Positions 57,644 to 64,000 of a stretch of 64,000 bases of DNA are shown here, piece after piece. Below the pieces are notes generated by a model. That model searched no databases. It saw only the letters and a program-made list of their open reading frames with translations, and was not told the DNA's origin. Origin of the DNA: Icerya purchasi (lineage: Eukaryota > Arthropoda > Insecta > Hemiptera > Monophlebidae). Location: contig CM077115.1 of NCBI GenBank assembly GCA_039619475.1, positions 448,373,292-448,437,291 on the forward strand, in the 5' to 3' direction. The position numbers and the translations under genes are program-made. Within the stretch, counting starts at the first letter, position 1. Each line of letters begins with the position of its first letter.

Positions 57644-58690
57644 CACATATAGAGATATAGACAGACAGATAGACAGATAGATAAACAGATTTTAACATTT
57701 AAATAAAGTTAAACTGCTGCGAAATTTTCATAAAATAAAGATTTATCGCATAAAAAGTGCCGATTTTATCATTGCAGATAATTTTTTTTTTATTATTATT
57801 ATACAGATACTTTGTCGTAGCGGATATTATGCTCCGTTATTGCATGGTTATTACGATGTTGTTATTCGTTTGGGAAATTTATACTTGCAAAATACTGAAA
57901 ACTCATGCGACAGGTAACAATGTTTTATTCGTTATATGTTTAATCATTTATTATAAAGTAAGAGACGTCATGACGTTATTTTAGACTTCTCGAGGTTTTA
58001 CAAAAAAAAAACAAAAATAAAAATAAAAATGTATTATCCATTTTATAATTCTATGAATTATTACTAAAATTTATAACATAGAATTTTGAACATTTTAAAA
58101 AGTGGAGTTACATGAATGTATTCGTGCATTACGCCGATATGTTTTCGTTCCATAATTTCCTCCTCTTTTAATCGTTAAATATCATAAGTAATAACCACCA
58201 TGATTGTTTTGAAACAAACTTTAAAAGCTTCAAAATTTTTTTAAATTTTTTAAAAAAACTCCGCTAACTCTCTTAGGAATTATTCATTTTATTTCGGCGA
58301 TAGGAGATTGAGCGTGCTAGTAGCAGTAATATAGTTAAGATGTACGCAAAACCTAGCGAATAGTCCACTATCACTTAAATCGCATTAATCTCGAAAGCGA
58401 AATAATGAATAGTCCACGATACCTGTTCTCTCATCTTCAGATGCTAGTATTCAGAAATCCACTAAAATGCAACGTGCTTTTCTCGACAATCGAATAATCG
58501 GGTAAGACAGTTTGTACACTAGCTGGCCTACTTGCGTAAATTGACACTAGGTGCGCATCAAAGTCGCTAAATTAAAAAGCGGGAGCTTATTTTATAAATT
58601 TTTTTATTCACGGGCCACAGTGCCACAAGTGACCAGTTTTGAAACTTAAACTATTGTTTATGTTTACATTTTATTTATATATAATCCCGT
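56835..58690. other. Intergenic; (TA)n tracts, possible LINE fragment
   Basis: Around 57.10-57.35 kb the minus strand faintly resembles an RT segment (ending near CDKEILYRQ...PWNTRSENL), too broken to assign. TA tracts at 57525-57550 and 57587-57638. Confidence 0.35.
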
Positions 58691-58693
58691 AAT

Positions 58694-59064
58694 CAGGGCC
58701 GTATCTGAGAAGGGATTTTAGGGTTCAACCTCCCTCCCCACCTCGAAATGTCTGCAAAAAAATAACTGCTTGAATTAAATGGACCGAAATTCAGAATAAA
58801 TTTCTTTCTTTTCAATTTTTGACAAAAGAAAAGATTAAAATTTTTATGAATTATACGGAAACGACTATTTTTATTTGTTTTTATTGTGGTTTTCAAATAT
58901 TGCATATACAATAATTGATACTGCAAGGCTTTTATTTATAAATAAACATATTTCACGATAACACACACACACGCACACATGTATATATATATATGTATAT
59001 ACATATATATAAAAATATTTTCGTAACCCTTCCCGAAATGTTGGTCTAGATACAGCCTTGCCTG
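58694..59064. mobile_element. hAT-like MITE family 2, copy 2 (inverted)
   Basis: Reverse-orientation copy of 24296-24665: starts CAGGGCCGTATCTGAG, contains ACTGCTTGAATTAAATGGAC and AACATATTTCACGATAACAC, and ends AGATACAGCCTTGCCTG. Its (CA)n tract corresponds to the (GT)n of copy 1. Lies next to the 4.2 kb TIR-bounded region. Confidence 0.78.
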
Positions 59065-59899
59065 TAAGTATATAAAAATAAGATTCAGAATTTGTTAACC
59101 TGCGTAGGGCGCGGCCGATCTGACGGGCTCAGGCGTCGGGTTTTTTCGTGTCCCTCCTGATAGTGAGCAAAAGAGAGCCCCTCCGTCACAGTAGTCGCCT
59201 AACTATGTGAGATGATTCCAGCCCACCCGGTCAGTACGTTATCGGTCATTAAGAGCACGAGCAATTCGCTCTATGATCTGACAGGCTCACCGCACCCTAA
59301 TATGTTACAAAACCCAGATCAGAATGTTTTACTTTTAGCAACAAAAAGGTGTTTTATTTGTGTCCTATAAACCCTTAGAAAGCATAACTGTTATGTTTAG
59401 GTATTATTACCATGGAAGATATATTGACATGTGCCTGTCAGGCTCACCGCGCCCTTGTAACGGAAATTTTTTTTTCGCGTTCTTTACTTGAGAGATTCCT
59501 ATGATTTAATCATCGTCCAAAATCACCCTTATACCCCCGCAAAAGATCTAGATGCTGTGACTGTACGGTGGAAACGGATAAACGTCGATTGACGAACTAT
59601 TCGCGTGAAAAATGTCACAGAGGAATATGCCTCAGTCATGCGAAATCGCTCTGTGCAGTACGCTTTTCAGAGTGCTCGTGCGGACCTGCCACGTCACTAA
59701 AAGAATACGACTCCGAGTGATTTCACTCAACGAAGACCCAAACTACATCGCCAAGCGTTTTTTTAAATTTTTTCAAATTTTAAAGAGCGATTTTTGATTT
59801 TTTTCAAAATTATGTTTTACGATTTTTGCAATTGAAATACTTTTAGTTTTTGTACTGTAATAAATACTTCTGTTCGATTATTCTCTATTTGTTCGTTAG

Positions 59900-60056
59900 C
59901 TCGATTACGTGCGTCGAGACTACCTATCTGTACTATCTAGCTGTACAGAACAGATAGCGTTCTTGGCAATTATTATAATACGTAACGTAGGTGCACACGC
60001 GCAAGATTACACTCGGAACTGATAGCCCGTGTGTGTCTGCTGTGTACTGACCTAGC
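59900..60056. repeat. Dispersed repeat with a short hairpin, copy 2
   Basis: Matches 44090-44230 in order: CGAGACTACCTATCTGTAC, GTACAGAACAGATAGCG, AACGTAGGTGCACACGCGC, ACACTCGGAACTGATAG. CTATCTGT and ACAGATAG form a perfect 8-bp inverted repeat, compensating for changes seen in copy 1. Confidence 0.7.
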
Positions 60057-61499
60057 GCGCATATGATGGTGTACGTGGTGAGTTGTCGGGGCGCACCGGT
60101 TTTGCGAGTCGAATTCCTTATTTTCACATGATTGATGACTTTAAATGACGAAAATGATTTTACGAACAAGAAGTAAATTTTTCTCTGGCAACAACGCATC
60201 TTACCGCTATACACAGAATCGTAGATGAAATAGGAAACTAGCGAGCAATTTTAGGAAATGATTATTCAGCATATTGCAAATCGAAAGGAGTTCGGGTTTC
60301 AACAAACGGCATACCACACGTAAACGTAATAGTTTCACACATCGATATTCACTCATCTATCCGACTACTTGGAGAAAAATTACTATCGCTTCGTAAATAC
60401 ATATATACTTTTTTTAAATTCACGGCGAAATCTCTCGCGATATCCAGATAAAGATCTCTATTTATTCCATTTGGTTGTATATATGCGTTGATATCTTCAC
60501 CATACATTTTTTACACTGTTAATATGTTATTGGTTAATATTAGGTTAATTAAATAAGTTAAATGAATTTAAATATTATTTTAAGCAGTAGGGGGAATATG
60601 AATTTAGTACGTAGTGTAATTACAAATAAAAAAAATCGTGATAACAGAAATAACGTAACAGTTGAGAATTAAACATGTACCGCGAGTAAATTTTGTTGTT
60701 CCAGGTTTGGAAAACAAACGTAGAGGCAACCAACATATTTTTTTGTTTTTGTTATTCATTTCATTTATTTCGTCTTCTTTATCTTATTTCCAATACTTGA
60801 TATGTAGTATATTGGTGCACAGTATGCCGTTCATTTTGCTAGTTGCATTATTAATTTATTTTTTGTTAATTTCCATTTTTTAATTATTTCTTTTCTATTA
60901 TATCACTTTTTTTTTATTTAGTCTCGTTTTAATTTTTTTTGTCACCTTCACGATTTCCCGATCAGCTGAACTTTTTGTTGAAAATAACTCTCTTTTCAGG
61001 GCTACTTTTGTGTTACTTTATTGACATATTTTTCGTTGTATTTTATTAAATATTTTTTGTTCTGCTGGTAGTACAAATATACCCATTAAGAGCATGAACA
61101 AAAAAGTAAACACTTGACATTAATTTTTTACAGTCTCAGCATCGAATTCAAATTGCAACAATAGTTAAAAACTAATTAATGAGTACATAATATGATAATA
61201 ATATAATTGTTCACTTTCTGTAAGCTGAATAATGAACATTTACTCCACTCTGACTTGTTGCCGGTTTTGAAAAGTTAATGTTGTTGAAGAATAATCATAA
61301 GATTGTTAAGTCATATTACCCTGAAATATATTATACCTTTTATCTAATTATTTTTTACTTTCAGCACATTTGCCTTTTTTAACTTTTACAGCAAACTTTG
61401 AAGTCGATATCACGTTTTTACCGGTTCTACACTTCTGCATGAACGAAGAATCATTGAAATCAGTCTGCATAGTTATACGTAACCATATACAAAATAAAT

Positions 61500-61907
61500 A
61501 CCGTATTTACTCGCCTAATTTACGCACCCTAATTTTTGCACACATTTTTTTGAAGAAATAATATAAACCATATTTTCGCGTTATTAAAATACACATAAAT
61601 AGGTTCAACATTACTAGACAATGTCTCTAATTTCTTAGAAGTAAATTACCGGTACTCGAATTTATGTTACCTATTATTGTATAAATATATGTATATATAT
61701 TTGGTTCGAAATAAAGGTAACTGATTTCACTCTTAATCAGTGTGTTTTGTTTAGGTGTAAAATGTAACTTTGAAATACACACCTACTATTACGTATAATT
61801 CACAAAATGCTAGTTGATCTGATTCCCCGCGTAATTTACGCACCGCCTTTTTTGGCAGGTTAAAAACGGCAAAAAAAAAGTGCGTAAATTACGCGAGTAA
61901 ATACGGT
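61500..61907. mobile_element. TA-flanked MITE with long terminal inverted repeats, copy 2 (408 bp)
   Basis: The left end ACCGTATTTACTCGCCTAAT... and the complement of the right end agree over 27 of 28 bases (to ACGCAC). TA flanks. Same interior as 8606-8999. The longer intact TIR suggests this is the better-preserved copy. Confidence 0.9.
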
Positions 61908-63014
61908 AAATAAATAAATAAAACAAGTTCAGTCAAGCATGATGTTTCATGCGCTCAGGGTTACTCCGTATGTTAATTTATAGATAACTATAATATTTAT
62001 GTTTACATAAAGTTAAATTCGAAAGAATTTGAGTTTTCCGCTGCAACGGTGAACATGTATTTTTTGCGATTTTTCGAAATTATCGCCATCTCGAAAATTT
62101 CGTTAAAGAAATGAAATATGATTTTGTTTCCGACAAATAGAGCGATCTTTTCAACAATACATCATATGCCGGGGGGGGGGATATTTTTTTCAAACTTTTT
62201 GAGCTTTCGACGCCCCAAAGGTCTGAAAATGAAGTTTGAAGCTTAGCTATATTTTTCGTCCTGTATGCATATGTCTAAATTACGTTTTGGTTTCTTCAAC
62301 GTTTTTACTCGGGCTAATATTTACGTGAACTTCCATTTTTTTTTTTGCTGTTTTTGGCCCAAAAGGGGAGGTTTAATTAATTTTTTTACTGTACTTTTTT
62401 GATTTTATGAAAGGACTCCTGCATTTTATTTTATATTTCGAATTTGACCTTTAAAGGTTTATCCAGTAGCGAGTTATGATTTTTTTTAATAGTGATTTTT
62501 GAGGTAGTTTTAAATACCATATTTTGACGGTTTTTTGCCGTCCAGGGTAATCGGTCATCTCGAAATTATAGATATCGTTTTAAAGATAATTTTAACTGTA
62601 ATTTATGTTCCAAATTTCGAAATTAATAAGTCAAACCGTTCTCGTGAGTTATTGCATATTTTTATTTGATATTTTTGTCATTTGTGTACCATCTTATTAG
62701 GATTCTGTACATTATATGTGTGTACGGGAGGAATCCTAAAAAGCTTACGTGCACATGTTTTTTATAAATGAGACCGAATTGTAAAAATTTTAAAAATCAT
62801 CGCCGAAATGGAATGTCGATCTGGTTGTGTTCGTAAAACGCGTCTTGTTACCCGTGGTGAACATATCATTTTACTTGGCTCGCAAAACTTTAGTCGGCTG
62901 TCAAAAATTTCCTTTGGCTCGCAAAACCGGACCGCCGGGGTTGCCGCTGCTGCCTTCCACGTGTGATTACTAGCGATTATTTATTTGTTTATTTTTAATT
63001 TTTGTATTAAGTTC

Positions 63015-63089
63015 GTCGTCGCTCGGGATCGAACCCGTGACCGCCATGTCGGAAGTCAAGCGCTCTAGCAACTAGGCTATCGCAACGAC
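63015..63089 (-). tRNA. tRNA-like segment (probable tRNA-derived SINE head, not a functional tRNA)
   Basis: On the minus strand GTCGTTG and CGACGAC pair as a 7-bp acceptor stem (one G-U). An A box (TAGCCTAGTTGC) with a 4-bp D stem TAGC/GCTA and a B box (GGTTCGATCCC) lie at tRNA spacing over 75 nt. The anticodon stem does not pair properly, so a working tRNA is unlikely. Such tRNA-like heads are typical of arthropod SINEs. A T-run at 63119-63144 lies on the upstream side, in the minus orientation. Confidence 0.6.
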
Positions 63090-63300
63090 ACAATAAATAT
63101 TTACGCATTTTTTAAATCTTTTTTTTTTTTTTTTTTTTTTTTTTCGTATTTTTTCCTTATTTTCTACATCCTAAGGAAGCTCTACCAAGTTTTAGTTTAA
63201 TTTAATACGGCGTTTTATGGATGTTGTGGATTTTTATGTAAAGTGAGCCTATCAGACTCACCGTGCCCCGATCTTGGGAATCCTAGGCCGCGCCCTATGC

Positions 63301-64000
63301 GGTATATTATTATTTGTAGATTTTAAACGGTTAATGTTAAACGACTATTTTAAAAAATAAAATACAGTGTAGTAACCCGTTTGATATGAAAAACCAGTGA
63401 ATACAAAATGCGAATTTCGGTCTAGAATTAAATCCGTATATTTACGTGTATTTTATTCTGATAATATAAAAATGGAAATGAACGCTAATACGAAAATTTA
63501 ATGTTTTGTGAAACAAAAAAAAAAAAAAAAAAAAAGAATTATATTGAAGCAAACTGAAGAACGGGGGGAAAATTGCGATCGACAATAATAATAAAATAAG
63601 AATCAGAAATCATGAAAAACCCAAACCAAAACAGAAAACCTACTTCTAAACAGGAAAAACCGACAAAACGCATAATAACAACAAATAGATAAAAAATAAT
63701 ATAAAACATATGAGAAAAAGAAGAGTAAATAAAAATATAAAAGGAGCATAAAAACCAGATCGGGTCACATTTGGGACAAAGGATGAACAATAAAAACCAA
63801 GAAGAAGAGAAATGCGGTGGTAGACGTCAGGGCACCTAAAAAGACACACAAAATTAAAACCAAGTAACCTAGAGATGGAAAAGAAAAATGAAACCTACTT
63901 GGCCGCTGTTATATAGATGTAAGCTCGTCAACCGTATGACTGATTTCCATGCCGTGGGAACACGTGTAAGCCTTCTTCTCTGTTGAAATTTGGCCATTTC
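63301..64000. other. AT-rich flank, no gene seen
   Basis: An A21 run at 63515-63535 precedes an A/G-rich block to about 63,890 without recognisable coding sequence on either strand. Confidence 0.45.

Larger units (their letters stand above)
59102..63300. mobile_element. Candidate 4.2 kb DNA element with 15-bp TIRs and sub-terminal repeats
   Basis: GCGTAGGGCGCGGCC (59102-59116) is matched in inverted orientation by GGCCGCGCCCTATGC (63286-63300), 14 of 15 bases. Near the ends, CTGACAGGCTCACCGCACCC (about 59279), CTGTCAGGCTCACCGCGCCC (about 59435) and CTATCAGACTCACCGTGCCC (about 63249) recur, with a diverged one next to the left TIR. The GC-rich ends stand out from the AT-rich surroundings. No transposase frame is visible; it contains a nested MITE (61500-61907) and a SINE-like segment. 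A target duplication could not be read. Confidence 0.5.

Noticed and set aside
63015..63089. Functional tRNA gene
   Set aside because: The anticodon arm does not form a 5-bp stem with a 7-nt loop, so no anticodon can be assigned; a SINE head is more likely.
1..64000. CRISPR arrays, operons or prokaryotic promoters
   Set aside because: Repeats here are microsatellites, minisatellites and transposon ends; spliced exons and LINE relics show a eukaryotic nuclear genome.

Overview
The window is eukaryotic, AT-rich and almost certainly from an arthropod, most likely an insect. The reasons are spliced exons with GT/AG borders and kilobase introns, many non-LTR retrotransposon relics of R1/I, jockey and L2/CR1-like type, a mariner relic, several hAT-like and TA-flanked MITE families, and long (TA)n tracts. 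I cannot fix the species. No prokaryotic operon, rRNA, functional tRNA or CRISPR array is visible.

The one host gene I can reconstruct lies on the + strand between 924 and 19413. It is the 3' part of a gene related to trans-isoprenyl diphosphate synthases (farnesyl diphosphate synthase, FPPS). Seven exons (924-1069, 4920-5132, 6691-6715, 6817-6944, 11893-11970, 13558-13689, 19198-19413) have compatible phases and, apart from one single-base frame break in the first, align to FPPS nearly without gaps. The first Asp-rich motif is intact (DDILD). The second is degraded (NDYQG instead of DDYLD/DDxxD), and several other FPPS signature residues are changed. This is the pattern known for the insect IDS-type terpene synthases that make terpene pheromones in stink bugs and flea beetles, so I read it as a terpene synthase candidate and not a housekeeping FPPS. 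The 5' exons lie upstream of the window. The frame break sits near an A7 run and is either an assembly error or a sign of decay. A weakly similar ORF at about 55.3 kb may be a decayed paralogous exon.

The introns and the 45 kb downstream are mostly mobile-element debris. 0-20 kb: gene exons separated by LINE fragments (1.6-2.5, 3.4-4.2, 4.3-4.7, 12.9-13.4, 15.1-15.5, 17.0-17.4 kb) and MITEs (6.0, 8.6, 14.1 kb). 20-36 kb: MITEs, a jockey relic, an RNase H relic, a 1.5 kb hAT-like element with a perfect 8-bp target duplication, a 213-bp CATACATATA microsatellite, and an old copy of the 14 kb element. 36-54 kb: a dense pile of non-LTR elements, including nested insertions (an I-type ORF1 at 46.0-47.3 kb splitting an RT/RNase H element, and an RNase H-bearing element inside an R1-type 3' end at 48.2-49.9 kb). 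54-64 kb: a hAT-like deletion copy, a mariner relic, and a 4.2 kb region bounded by 15-bp inverted repeats with sub-terminal repeats. That region holds a TA-flanked MITE and a tRNA-derived SINE-like segment.

The introns are large and TE-filled, but most exon frames and splice sites are preserved, so the gene looks functional or only recently decayed. No other host gene could be established.
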